The notes under the pieces were generated by a model. That model searched no databases. It was not told the origin of the DNA and was given only the letters and a program-made list of their open reading frames with translations. Both the position numbers and the translations under genes were made by a program. From contig JAGTXO010000005.1 of NCBI GenBank assembly GCA_019448385.1, positions 682,001 to 746,000 on the forward strand: a stretch of DNA of 64,000 nt, read 5' to 3'. Below, piece by piece: positions 51,998 to 61,202 of the stretch. This stretch comes from Diacronema lutheri. Lineage: Eukaryota; Haptophyta; Pavlovophyceae; Pavlovales; Pavlovaceae. How positions within the stretch are numbered: position 1 is the stretch's first letter; each line of letters begins with the position of its first letter.

Positions 51998-52062
51998 TCT
52001 TTCACCCTTTCACGTTTTTTTCGCGTCGAAGGTGAACGAGTCGTTCGTCGCCGTCCGCCGCG
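51998..52062. promoter_or_regulatory. Short divergent promoter, ABM/glutaredoxin
   Basis: 65 bp between start codons, holding a pyrimidine-rich patch with TTTCACCCTTTCACGTTTTT. Two redox-type genes share it. Confidence 0.4.
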
Positions 52063-52533
52063 ATGCTTGCGCGCGCATCCCTGCTCGCCGGCTCGCACCT
52101 GCGCGCGTGGCCCGCGGCTCCGGCGCTGCGGCGGCTGTGCACTGATTCGCACAGCGATTTCAAGCCGCATCGCAAGCCACCGCCCGCCGACGCGCCAAAG
52201 GACACGCAGGCTCGCATCGCCGCCGAGCTGGCCAAGAACCCGCTCGTCGTCTTTATGAAGGGCGTGCCATCTGCGCCGCAGTGCGGCTTCAGCAACCGCG
52301 TGGTGCAGGTGCTCAACGCCGAGGGTGTGAAGGAGTACAAGGCGTTTAATGTTCTCGCCGACCAGGAGCTGCGCGAGGGCATCAAAAAGTACTCGTCGTG
52401 GCCAACAATTCCGCAAGTCTACATCAAGGGCGAGTTCCAGGGCGGCTCGGACGTGCTGCTCGAGATGTACGAGAGCGGCGAGCTGACCAAGAAGCTGGTC
52501 GAGGCGGGCGTTCCGATCGCCGACACGCCCTAG
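52063..52533 (+). CDS. GRX5: Monothiol CGFS glutaredoxin (GRX5 type), mitochondrial or plastid
   Basis: 156 aa, single exon. An Arg/Ala/Leu-rich N-terminus ([20 protein letters not shown]) without acidic residues resembles a mitochondrial presequence. The glutaredoxin domain contains [20 protein letters not shown] (monothiol CGFS active site and the K-G glutathione-binding lysine), [15 protein letters not shown] (WP-T-I-PQ) and [18 protein letters not shown]5 proteins carry [2Fe-2S] clusters in iron-sulfur assembly. Length and all motifs are typical. The flanking ABM gene shares the promoter. Confidence 0.95.
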   Translation: MLARASLLAGSHLRAWPAAPALRRLCTDSHSDFKPHRKPPPADAPKDTQARIAAELAKNPLVVFMKGVPSAPQCGFSNRVVQVLNAEGVKEYKAFNVLADQELREGIKKYSSWPTIPQVYIKGEFQGGSDVLLEMYESGELTKKLVEAGVPIADTP

Positions 52534-52854
52534 CATCCGCGCCGCCGGCGCAACGCGATGTGCGTGCAGCCGTCCAGTCCAGAGTCCCACTCCGAGTCCG
52601 GCCGGCTGCTGAATCGCGCGGGCGCGGGCCGAGCGCATGGACGCGTCGCATGCCGCTCGCTGCCCCGAGGTTTGTCGTGGGGCGCGAGGCGAAGCCGTTG
52701 CCGTGCAAGACAAACAGGGCGAATCTCGGGCGGGAAAGGGTACGCCTCAACGAGCCAGACTTCAGGAGACGCGGCGCGTGCAATGTGTCCGAACTCGGCT
52801 CAGAGACAGGAATGCCGGGTCGGCTCGCTCAGCTGAGGACGCAGCACAACGCGC
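52534..52854. other. Convergent intergenic with a short tandem duplication
   Basis: Lies between the stops of the glutaredoxin (+) and the kinase (-). No gene is seen. Its right-hand end (about 52812-52854) holds an imperfect copy of the kinase's last codons plus a repeat of the adjoining GCCGGGTCGGCTCGCT. Confidence 0.6.
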
Positions 52855-54366
52855 TCAGCTGATGACGCAGCACGACGCCGGGTCGGCTCGCTGCACGGTG
52901 ATGGCGACGCCGGGGCTCGCGTAGGGTGGGTTCGACGAGGCGGCAGAGACGAGCGAGAGGCGCGTCGCCTTCTTCTGCCAGGGCGCAACGCTCTGCTCCT
53001 CGAGCATCAGCTCGAGGTGCTGCGTGATCCGCGTGAAGTCAGGCCGGTCTGCCGGGTTGTCTGACCACATGGTGCCCATCAGCTCCTTGAGCGCAACGGG
53101 CCACCCCGTGGGCAGCGTCGGCCTCAGCCCCTTGGTCGCGACGCCCTGCGCGATCTGCTCGGCGGTGAGGAAGAGCGGCTGGTATGCGCGCTTCGAAGCG
53201 AACACCTCCCACGCGAGCACGGCGAAGGAGAAGACATCAACCTTTGACGAGTAGGCTTGGCGATGCCAGTTCTCCGGGGCCATGTACCGCTCGGAGCCGG
53301 TGCGCCCCGTCGTGATCGCTGCGCGCAGCGGCTTGAGGCCGTTGGGCAGCACTGCCGGCTGGTCGGCCGTCTCCGGCCGCATCTGCGCGCTCACCATGAA
53401 CCGGAAGAGGCCAAAGTCTGCGATCTTGGCGCGGTTGTCGGCGGTGATGAGAATGTTCTCCGGCTTGAGGTCGCGGTGCGCGATCGCGATCTCGAGCTCG
53501 TGGTGCAGGTAGCGCAGTCCGCGCGATATGTCGACGAGCCACGTGAGCGCCGTTACGGTGCCGTACCCGCCCGCCGTGATCTTGCCGAGCAGCGTGCCGC
53601 CGCGCATGAATTCCTGGACGATTGCAAACGTGTCCTCGCCCGTCTTTGGGTCCGGAAATGTCGTGAAGCCGAGCACCTTGACGATGTTCTCGTGTGCGAG
53701 CTGACGGAGCAGCACTCCCTCCGCGTAGATGTTGATCGCCTCCGAGTCGGGCAGCCGAACCAGGTGGCGCTCACCCGGCGCGAGGTCGCTCAGCTCAAGC
53801 ACCTCGTACTTGCGCGCGCTCTTGAGCGCCATGTAGTTGAGCGTCGTCAGCAGCTCCGCCGTCTCCGTCGAGGAGCGGCGCGCGGATGAGCGCCGGCGCG
53901 CGATGCCAATCCTTGGTAGGCCGAGCCGCGGCGCACGTGTCGACGATGTGCTCGGCAGCGGCTCGGTCGATGCGCGAGAGCGCTCCGCCGGCTGCTGCGG
54001 CGAGCCCGCCGCGTCGTCGGCCGACCGCGAGGCGGCCAGATCGGCGGCGGGCTCGGCCGAGAGCGTCGCGATGCTCCGCTCGGATGACCCAGGCGGGTCA
54101 AGCATCGAGTACAGGTCAACCAGCGCGAAAGCACCCTCGCCGATCCTCCGGTGGAACGTGAGGCGAGCGTAGTCGATGTGCCCGTCGGCGAGCGCTAGAA
54201 GGCGGAGCTTTTGCGCGGAGGGCGAGTGGATGCTGGACGAGTCGAGCCTGAGAAGAAGCTCCTGCAGAGCGCGGAGGCGCTGGTGCCGGGCCACGAAGGC
54301 GAGCTCCGGCGGCTCGGCCCCAACCTCGGGCTCCGTCGGTTGGTCCGACAGATCGCCAGCGTGCAT
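52855..54366 (-). CDS. TKL-like protein kinase ending in a CaaX prenylation box
   Basis: 503 aa, single exon. Kinase motifs: RIGEGAFALV (residues 74-82), the ATP lysine in YMALKS (182), alpha-C Glu 215, IAHRDLKPEN (HRD 297-299), IADFGLF (317-319), RYMAPENWH, and VDVFSFAVLAWEVFASKRAY with RPDFTRITQHLELML, which is the style of tyrosine-kinase-like (TKL) kinases. Specificity is probably Ser/Thr (KPEN). An unusual insert of about 85 Ser/Ala/Arg-rich residues separates the glycine loop from the ATP lysine. The last four residues, CVIS, form a CaaX box with a second Cys just before, suggesting lipid anchoring to a membrane. Divergent from the hydrolase gene (150 bp between starts). Confidence 0.92.
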   Translation of the reverse strand: MHAGDLSDQPTEPEVGAEPPELAFVARHQRLRALQELLLRLDSSSIHSPSAQKLRLLALADGHIDYARLTFHRRIGEGAFALVDLYSMLDPPGSSERSIATLSAEPAADLAASRSADDAAGSPQQPAERSRASTEPLPSTSSTRAPRLGLPRIGIARRRSSARRSSTETAELLTTLNYMALKSARKYEVLELSDLAPGERHLVRLPDSEAINIYAEGVLLRQLAHENIVKVLGFTTFPDPKTGEDTFAIVQEFMRGGTLLGKITAGGYGTVTALTWLVDISRGLRYLHHELEIAIAHRDLKPENILITADNRAKIADFGLFRFMVSAQMRPETADQPAVLPNGLKPLRAAITTGRTGSERYMAPENWHRQAYSSKVDVFSFAVLAWEVFASKRAYQPLFLTAEQIAQGVATKGLRPTLPTGWPVALKELMGTMWSDNPADRPDFTRITQHLELMLEEQSVAPWQKKATRLSLVSAASSNPPYASPGVAITVQRADPASCCVIS

Positions 54367-54516
54367 GACGGTTCATGCACGCATCCCTACTTGCATAAAA
54401 GGCGTCCGAGTGCCCTTCTCACCATACTCATGACTCGGCTGCCTTGTTGGGATACTTCCATAATTATGGGTAGACCCGACCCCAAAGGGCAAAGGTCGGC
54501 CCTTCCGCTCCGGACG

Positions 54517-55673
54517 ATGGCGGCGATGGAAGTGCTCGAGGCAGCGACGCACGGTGGTCTGTCATTCCTCCGGACGCGACTTGGGCGACAGACGGCGGGC
54601 GAGCCGCTGCTCCTCTTCACGCATGGCTCGGGCTTCAATGCGGGTGTCTGGCGGCCGACGCTTGACCACCTGCGCGCCGTCCGGCCCAAGCTGACGGCCG
54701 AGGTGCTCGCGCTCGACTGGACCGGCCACGGCAGGAGCCGACCGCCCGCCGGCTTGGGCGTGTCGGCCGAGCGGTACGAATGGCGCACGGTGGCGCCGCG
54801 CGATGTCTTTGAGTTGCTCGCTGAGCAATCCTCCGCCACGGCCGGACGCCCGCTCGTGGGCGTCGGCCACTCGTTCGGCGGTGCGGGCCTCGTGCTCGCC
54901 GAGCTCGCGCGCCCAGGCACGTTCCGCGGGCTTGTGCTGGTCGAGCCGATAATACGCGCGCCTGAAGCGGGCGCGACACACCCGCTCGTCGAGCGCACGC
55001 GCCGCCGGCGCGCGCGCTTCGACGTCGCCTCGCTCGACGACGTGCGCGAGCATTTTGCGGCGCGTGCCTACGCAATGTGGGACCCGGCCGCGCTTGCGGG
55101 CTACGTCGAGCGCGGCTTTCGGCCGGCGTCGGCGCCCGGTGGCGCGCGCTGCTTTGAGCTAGCGTGCGCGCCGGATGTCGAGGCCTCTGTCTATCTTGGC
55201 GGGATGCAGAGCAGCATTTATGAGCGGCTCAGTGACGTCGGCTGCGCGTGCACCGTTGCGGCCGGCGGCAGGTCGGCGACGCTCGCGACCGAGAGGCGCA
55301 GCAACGTGCAGCAGCACCGCGAGATTGCGCGCGCGCTCAAAGGCTGCATCCTGCCCGTCGCGGTCGCCGCCGAGCGCGGGCATTCCGTCCCGAGTGGGCG
55401 CCACGCCGCGCGCGCGCGCCGACTTCCCGACCGTGCAGACTGCTCACCCCGTGCCGTCCGCTCACCCTGCGCGAACGTGCGCGCCTCGACGCCCGTGCGC
55501 GCACGCTTGCAGTGGAAGACCCTGCATGGATGGCCAGGCTCGTTGCGCTGTCGCTGGATCACTTTGCCGCGCAAGCGCAGCGCGACGATGCTGCGGCGCC
55601 GCTGATTGAGCAGGACCTCCTGCGCTCATGGGAGCGGCTCGGCGGTCAGCCTTTTTTTGCAAGCCGGTTGTAG
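54517..55673 (+). CDS. Alpha/beta-hydrolase fold enzyme
   Basis: Exons 54517-55393 and 55513-55673, 345 aa. Oxyanion-region HGSGFNAGVW, ALDWTGHGRS, nucleophile elbow VGVGHSFGG (Ser in GxSxG), then after a 119-nt intron (GTGGGC donor, CTTGCAG acceptor, phase 1) the catalytic-His motif GHSVPMEDP, which is split by the intron immediately after V-P. Without the splice the frame runs into Arg-rich sequence. The fold covers esterases, lipases, epoxide hydrolases and dehalogenases, so the substrate is unknown; a cap region with many Arg lies after LVEPIIRAPEAG. In-frame ATGs also exist upstream at 54430 and 54466; 54517 is the best context and precedes the fold directly. Convergent with the FANCD2-like gene, 40 bp apart. 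Confidence 0.88.
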
Positions 55674-55713
55674 TGGCCTTTGGCCTGGGGGGCCACTCAA
55701 ACATTTGTCAGCG

Positions 55714-58700
55714 TCAAGGCGCGGGGCCGGTCCGTACCGCTCCCGTGAGTGAGCGCATGCCGGTCCGTGCGCCCAAGACGAGCATTGGCGCGGAGGCCGT
55801 GTTGTCGGCGTCCTCGAGCTGCGCGCCCGCGCACGCCACAGCCTCAAAGCCGGCCGCGCCGCCGCACGTACGGCCACCGCGCCGAGCGTCAAAGCGCTCG
55901 CCGCCAGGGCCGTCGGCGCGGGCGCGTGCCGTATGCGCGTCCAGGCCGTCGCCACGCTCGCCTTTGCCGTCGCTCGCTTCTTCGTGCGAATCGTCGTCCG
56001 TCTCGTCCTCCGACTGCGAGGGCGCCGAGTAGCCGAGTTCCTCCGCCTCGGCGAGCAGCGCGCCGAACCGCTCGTGCGCGCGCGCGCGAGCGCGGCTGCG
56101 CCCGCCGCGCTCGTCACGTGCACCAACCGCAGCCTCTGCGCCGCCGCCGCCGCCGCCGCCGCCGCTGCTGCTGCTGCCGTTGGCCACGGCCGTGGATGCG
56201 GCAGCGGGCGATCCGCAGCGCGACCTCGGCCCACCCTTGCAGCCGCTGTTGCCATCGATTGCAGCGCGCGCGCGCGCGACGGCTGCAGAGAGCGCCTGCT
56301 CTTGCCGACGCAACTGTGGCAGCGCACTGCACGCGCGCGCAGCAGGCGACGGCTTTCGCGCACACGCGCCGCGATGCGCAGCTAGCTCGGCCTCACGGAG
56401 ATGCCGCGCAGCGTCTGTACGCGCGCGCGCGCCGCACAGCGCCGCAATCATGTCAGCAGCCCTGTCGCACGCGCGCTCCGCGGCGGCGCAGAGCGCGGCG
56501 ATGGGTGCAGCCGGCACCGCGCGGCCACGCGTCGCACGCCAGCCCAAAACTGCCTGCAGCGCGACGCGCAGCGCTGAGAGCAACCGGCCGCACGACATGG
56601 CGGCAGCACCCGGCGCACGCCCGCCCCTCTCGAGCGCGCGCTCGAGCGACCGCGTGCACGCGCGCAGCGCACGCTCTGCCTCGGCGGCAAGTGCGACAAG
56701 GGCCTCGAGCGCGGCGGCAGAAAACGCACGCGGCGTCGCGCGCGCGAGCGCGACGGCGACGAGCTGCGGTAGCGCGGCGCGCACCGCCGCGCGCACCGCC
56801 GGCGAGAAGCGCGGCGCGCGCGCGCGCGCGCGGTCGCGGTCGCTCGCCGTGCGCGCGCGCTTTGGCGGCGGCCGCGCGCGCGCCGCGCCTGCGCGCGCGC
56901 GCGCGTCGGCGCGTGTAGGTTGCGCGCGCGCGCGCGCGGCGCGGAGGCGCTCGCCGCCCGGTAGCGCGCGGACGGGCGCGCGCGTCGACGGTGCGCCCTC
57001 ATCATCGCTCGAGCCCGCGCCGCCATCTCCCGACTCGCCGCCATCGCCGCCATCTCCCGAGTCGCGATCCCTGCGCTGCTCGGCATCGATGCCGCTCGCG
57101 TCGCTCTGCGACGACGAGTCGATCTCCTCGTCCTCGCTCGCGTCCTCGCTCTCGTCCTCGCTCGCGTCCTCGCTCGCGTCCTCGCTCGCGTCCTCGCTCG
57201 CGTCCTCGCTCTTGTCTTCGTCCTCGCCACAGCCGCGCGTGCGCGCCATGCCACCGTCGACAAGCGTCTGCACGAAGGGCGCGAGCTCGGCCGTTGGCAG
57301 CCATTCGCCAAGCGCGAGGCAGCAGCAGCAGACAGCCCAGCCATGCTGCACATATCGGCTCGCGACGCCGGCCGCGCGCGCGGTGCCGATGGCCTCGGCG
57401 AGCCAAGGCCGCAGCTCTGCGAGCTCGAGCGGGAAGCGTGCGCACAGGAGCTCGAGTGTAAGGCGGCTCAGCTCAGTGCTGCCGCCCTCTGGGCTCGGTG
57501 CGCACGTTTGGACCGGCGGCGCGTGGGCGGAGGCCACGGCGCCGTCCGCGGCCGCCGCGCGGCGCGTGGCGACAGCGGCCGCGCGCGCGGCGGCGATCGC
57601 GCGCAGCGCGTGCACGGCGCAGTGCGGCTCTGGGCATTGACGAAACGAGGCGATCAAAGCGCGCTGCACGCCCTCGGCAGCCTCGGCGTCGGCGCCGCGC
57701 GCTCTCTCGCGCTCGGCCGCGGCGGATGGCGCGGGCCGCGGCTCTGCGTGTGCAACCCTCGCCAATCGCGTGTGCAGAAGCCAATAACAGCAGCCGAGCG
57801 CGCGCGCACACGCGTGCGCTACATCGAGCGGCTGGTGCGCGTCCTCGCCTCGCGCGTCTTGCCCGTCGTCCGCGCAGCTGTCGCCATCCGAAGCAGACAG
57901 GTCGCAACCCGAAGTCGGAGCGCACGCCTCGCGCGAGGCTGCGGCCGCCATCAATACGCCGCCACGCGCCATGGCACCGCGTGCCACGCGCCTGCCGCGC
58001 GCGCCGCGGGCCGAGCGCGGCGCGCCCATCTGGCGCGCGGCGGCGAGAGCTGCGTCAGAGCGGAGATGTGCAATCGCCGAGCGCAGAGCGTCGCCCAGCC
58101 CGAGCAGCTGCATCGCCGCGTCCCACAGCTGAGGCGAGACGCGCTGCTCGGGCTGGGCAACGCTCAGCGCACCGCGCGTCGCGTCCGCGTCCGCGCCCGC
58201 GCCCGCGCCCGCACCCGCGCCCGCGCCCGCAAGCGCGAGCGCGCGCAAGCAGTGCGCGCGTAGCCCTTCAGAGAACGTGCTGAGCGCGCGCGCGGCCGAC
58301 GCGTCGTCGCGCGTGCCGCCGTCCCCGCCCGGCGGCGGCAAGCCGTCGAGGACGGCGAGCAGCAGCGCGCCGCTCGGCTCGCCCGCAGCAGAGCGCAGCG
58401 CAGCCTCGAGTTGCCGCCGTGCGCCGAGAGCGGCGCCCGTCGCGCCCACCGTGCGCGCGCATTGGGCGGCGCGCTCGCGGAGCGCGAGCGCGAGGCTCAG
58501 CCGATCGCACAGCGCAGCGGCGAGGGGCCCCTGCGGCCGAACCGACGAGCAGCTCGACCCGCAAGTCGACGGCTGTAGAGCGGCGGGCAGCGGGCCGCTC
58601 GCCGCCGCTGAATGCTCTTCGAGCGCGAGCTCGCACAGCTGCAGCTGAATCGCCGCAGCCACCACGCACTCCCAGCCCGCCCGTTGCGCGTCGAGCGGCG

Positions 58701-61170
58701 CCACGAGCGACGGGCGGCCGTGCGATCGCACGTCGCCTGCCGCGTCGGCGCGGTGCGCGGCGCGGCTGCGACCGGGTGCGACGACCGACGGCGATGCGGC
58801 CGCGCTCGTGGCGGCGGGCATACCGCTCAACATGTCCCATAAGCCGCTCGCGCGCTCGCCGCGCTCGGTCGTGGCCCCCTCGCCGCGCTGCGTCCTGCGC
58901 GCGAGTGTCGTGGGTGCAAGGAGCACGGCGCGCGCGCCGACGCGCGCGTGCTCCGGCACGGCCACCTCGAGCGCGAGCCACTCGGCCGCGCTGCGCGGCA
59001 GGGGCTGGCACGGCGCCGGGCCATTCAGTGCGCCGCTGCCGCCATTATAACCTCGGCCACCCGCGCCCTCGCCGTGCGCTCCGCCCAGCTGGGGCTCAAG
59101 CACGCCGCGCAGCGCGCGCCCGAGCCTGGCGGCGGCGCAGAGCGCTCGACGCAGCTGCGCGAGCGCCTCGTTGCGCTCCGCCGCGGCGACGAAGAGCAGC
59201 GCGCACGCGGCGTGCGGTGCGCCGCGCGCTTCAGCCGCCGCGCCGAGCGCCGAGGCGAGCACGGGCCACAGAGCGGCGTGTAGCGCGTGCGATGCGACGT
59301 CGCCCGCCCAAGATGGCGCGCCCACCTGCTCCAGAAAGGCGCACGTCGCGCCGCTCAGTGCCCACTCGGCGAAGCGCGAGGGCGCGCACGCGTCGAGCGG
59401 TGCGCCCGTGCCGTTGCTGTCTGCGCCCAGCGCGCGCGCGCCGGCGCTGGCGCGCAGCGTGCCGAGCGCGCGGCGCAGAATTTCCAAGGCTTCGTCGCGC
59501 GCCTCGGCGACGCACGTGTCATCCTCCGCCGCGCCGCCGCCGTTGGCCTCGCCGCGCTCGCCGCCGGCACTGGCGCGCACCACGCAGCACAAGCCGCCGA
59601 TGAGCGCGCCGCCCAGCTCGAGCGCGCAGCACGCGGCTGCGCCCGCGCGCACGCCGTGCCGCGCCGCGCGCGCGCACGGCGCCGAGCGCAGCCCGGACGC
59701 GTCTGCGCGCGCGCGCCGCGCAACCGCGAGCAGCGGCTTGTGCACGGCCGCGGAGAGGAGCAACGCGCGCACGCGCGTCGCATGCTCACACAGTGCGCCG
59801 AGGGTGCTGGCGAGGCTGGTGCGTGCGCCGTGGGGGAGCGCTGGTGCCACGCCCTCCCACGCTTCGGCGAAGAGCTGCGCATGCGCACCGAGCGCGTGCG
59901 CGCGCGCCACGCACGCCGCGCGCAGCTCGTCGCAGTAGAACTGCGCGTCGAGCTCGGCCACGACGAGCCGCGCGGGGGCGTCCGCGCCGCCCGACGCGAG
60001 CGCGGCACGCGCGCTGTCGAGCTCGCGCGCGCGCGCGCCGAGCGCGACGAGCGCGAGGCTGAGCAGCTCGACGCGCCGCACGCCGAGCGCGGGCGGCGCG
60101 GCCGGCTCGGCGGCGGCGGCGACCGCGGCGAGCGCGACGCGCACAGCGCCCGCACGCACGCCGCCGCCGCGCGAGCGCGTGTCGCGCGGCGAGAGCAACG
60201 CGGCGCACGCGGCGGGGAGCGCGTCGGCCGCGCGCGCGGCAAGCACTGGATCGACGAGGCATGCGCGCACGAGCTCGAGCGCGGTCCCGCCGCCCTCCGC
60301 GTCCGCGAGCTTCACGAGTGCAGCACGTGCATCGCCGGAATGGATGCCGCGCTCGAGCAGCAGTAGGAGCAAGAGCATGTCGAGTGGGCCGTGTGCGCGC
60401 GGCGGCTCGCGCGCGAGAGCGCGCAGATAGCCCGCCGCCGCTGGCGCATTGAGCCGCAGCGCGCCCGCCACCACCTCCGCCGTGAGCGCGACCGTGCCGG
60501 CGGATGCGCCGCGCACGCTCGCACGTACCGCCGCCGCCGTTCGCGCGGCGCGCTCGGGCGACGCGACGGCGAGAAGCGCTCTTGCGAGCGCGGGGATGTC
60601 CGATTCGTCGACAACCAACAGCGCGTGCAGCGCCATCTCGCCGACCTCGTCGCGCGTGGCGGGCGCGAGCGGCAGCTCGGCGAGCGATCCGATGACCGGC
60701 AGGAGGAGTGAACGGTCTGCCGCGACGAGCTCGCGGTAAACATCGACGACGGCGTCGAGCTCGGCGGGCGGGCGCGGGGCGACGAGGCAGCCGACAGCAT
60801 GGAGCAGCTCCTTCGCCGTCTCACTTTCCACGCACGGCAGTAGCTCGACCAGCGCCGCCGTCGCCGGCGCGCACGGCGCGCCCCAGGCGGCGAGCAGCCG
60901 GACCGTCGGCCGGACCGCCGCGGCCGACTCGTCGAGCTGCAGGCGGCGGATGAGTGCGACGGTCGCGGCGGCGGCCGTTGGTGCCGCGCGGAGCAGCGCG
61001 GACGCCGAAGCGAGCGCCTCCTCGAGGGGCGCCTCGAGCAGCTGTTCCAGCGCGCCGTAGGTGTGGGGGACGAGCGCCGACGAGTTTCTCTTTGAAACGC
61101 TTTTGGAAGGGGCCCGGTCGGACGTGCTCGTACTGACTGACGTCTGACGGGCGACCGCCGACGGCTGCTT
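55714..61170 (-). CDS. FANCD2: FANCD2-like Fanconi anaemia DNA-repair protein; start codon not found
   Basis: Open frame from the codon after TGA 61171-61173 to the stop at 55714, about 1,818 codons. The N-terminal part aligns by eye with FANCD2: ALIRRLQLDESAAAVRPTVR, then TAALVELLPCVESETAKELL, then LLLPVIGSLAELPLAPATRD and ESDIPALARALLAV, in the same order and spacing as the human LIVSQLKWLD, IITSLPEILG, TVPILDVLSSLRLDP and LEDLPVIIKFIL blocks. The rest is an alpha-solenoid with Ala-rich inserts. Acidic repeats (SEDA)n lie at about 57117-57230, a PPPKRAR basic motif follows, and a second acidic stretch precedes the C-terminus. FANCD2 pairs with FANCI and clamps DNA at crosslinks. No ATG lies between the upstream stop and the conserved region; the first GTG is at 60831, which would cut off conserved sequence. 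The neighbour's stop is only 32 bp away. Confidence 0.62.
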   Translation of the reverse strand, partial: KQPSAVARQTSVSTSTSDRAPSKSVSKRNSSALVPHTYGALEQLLEAPLEEALASASALLRAAPTAAAATVALIRRLQLDESAAAVRPTVRLLAAWGAPCAPATAALVELLPCVESETAKELLHAVGCLVAPRPPAELDAVVDVYRELVAADRSLLLPVIGSLAELPLAPATRDEVGEMALHALLVVDESDIPALARALLAVASPERAARTAAAVRASVRGASAGTVALTAEVVAGALRLNAPAAAGYLRALAREPPRAHGPLDMLLLLLLLERGIHSGDARAALVKLADAEGGGTALELVRACLVDPVLAARAADALPAACAALLSPRDTRSRGGGVRAGAVRVALAAVAAAAEPAAPPALGVRRVELLSLALVALGARARELDSARAALASGGADAPARLVVAELDAQFYCDELRAACVARAHALGAHAQLFAEAWEGVAPALPHGARTSLASTLGALCEHATRVRALLLSAAVHKPLLAVARRARADASGLRSAPCARAARHGVRAGAAACCALELGGALIGGLCCVVRASAGGERGEANGGGAAEDDTCVAEARDEALEILRRALGTLRASAGARALGADSNGTGAPLDACAPSRFAEWALSGATCAFLEQVGAPSWAGDVASHALHAALWPVLASALGAAAEARGAPHAACALLFVAAAERNEALAQLRRALCAAARLGRALRGVLEPQLGGAHGEGAGGRGYNGGSGALNGPAPCQPLPRSAAEWLALEVAVPEHARVGARAVLLAPTTLARRTQRGEGATTERGERASGLWDMLSGMPAATSAAASPSVVAPGRSRAAHRADAAGDVRSHGRPSLVAPLDAQRAGWECVVAAAIQLQLCELALEEHSAAASGPLPAALQPSTCGSSCSSVRPQGPLAAALCDRLSLALALRERAAQCARTVGATGAALGARRQLEAALRSAAGEPSGALLLAVLDGLPPPGGDGGTRDDASAARALSTFSEGLRAHCLRALALAGAGAGAGAGAGADADATRGALSVAQPEQRVSPQLWDAAMQLLGLGDALRSAIAHLRSDAALAAARQMGAPRSARGARGRRVARGAMARGGVLMAAAASREACAPTSGCDLSASDGDSCADDGQDARGEDAHQPLDVAHACARALGCCYWLLHTRLARVAHAEPRPAPSAAAERERARGADAEAAEGVQRALIASFRQCPEPHCAVHALRAIAAARAAAVATRRAAAADGAVASAHAPPVQTCAPSPEGGSTELSRLTLELLCARFPLELAELRPWLAEAIGTARAAGVASRYVQHGWAVCCCCLALGEWLPTAELAPFVQTLVDGGMARTRGCGEDEDKSEDASEDASEDASEDASEDESEDASEDEEIDSSSQSDASGIDAEQRRDRDSGDGGDGGESGDGGAGSSDDEGAPSTRAPVRALPGGERLRAARARAQPTRADARARAGAARARPPPKRARTASDRDRARARAPRFSPAVRAAVRAALPQLVAVALARATPRAFSAAALEALVALAAEAERALRACTRSLERALERGGRAPGAAAMSCGRLLSALRVALQAVLGWRATRGRAVPAAPIAALCAAAERACDRAADMIAALCGARARTDAARHLREAELAAHRGACARKPSPAARACSALPQLRRQEQALSAAVARARAAIDGNSGCKGGPRSRCGSPAAASTAVANGSSSSGGGGGGGGAEAAVGARDERGGRSRARARAHERFGALLAEAEELGYSAPSQSEDETDDDSHEEASDGKGERGDGLDAHTARARADGPGGERFDARRGGRTCGGAAGFEAVACAGAQLEDADNTASAPMLVLGARTGMRSLTGAVRTGPAP

Positions 61171-61202
61171 TCAGCCGTCGTGTCACCAGTCGCAGCGGCC
61201 AC

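Noticed and set aside
61131-61202. Immunophilin and FANCD2-like frames as one fusion gene
   Set aside because: The immunophilin ends in TGA at 61203 in a frame different from the FANCD2-like one, which has its own upstream TGA at 61171.
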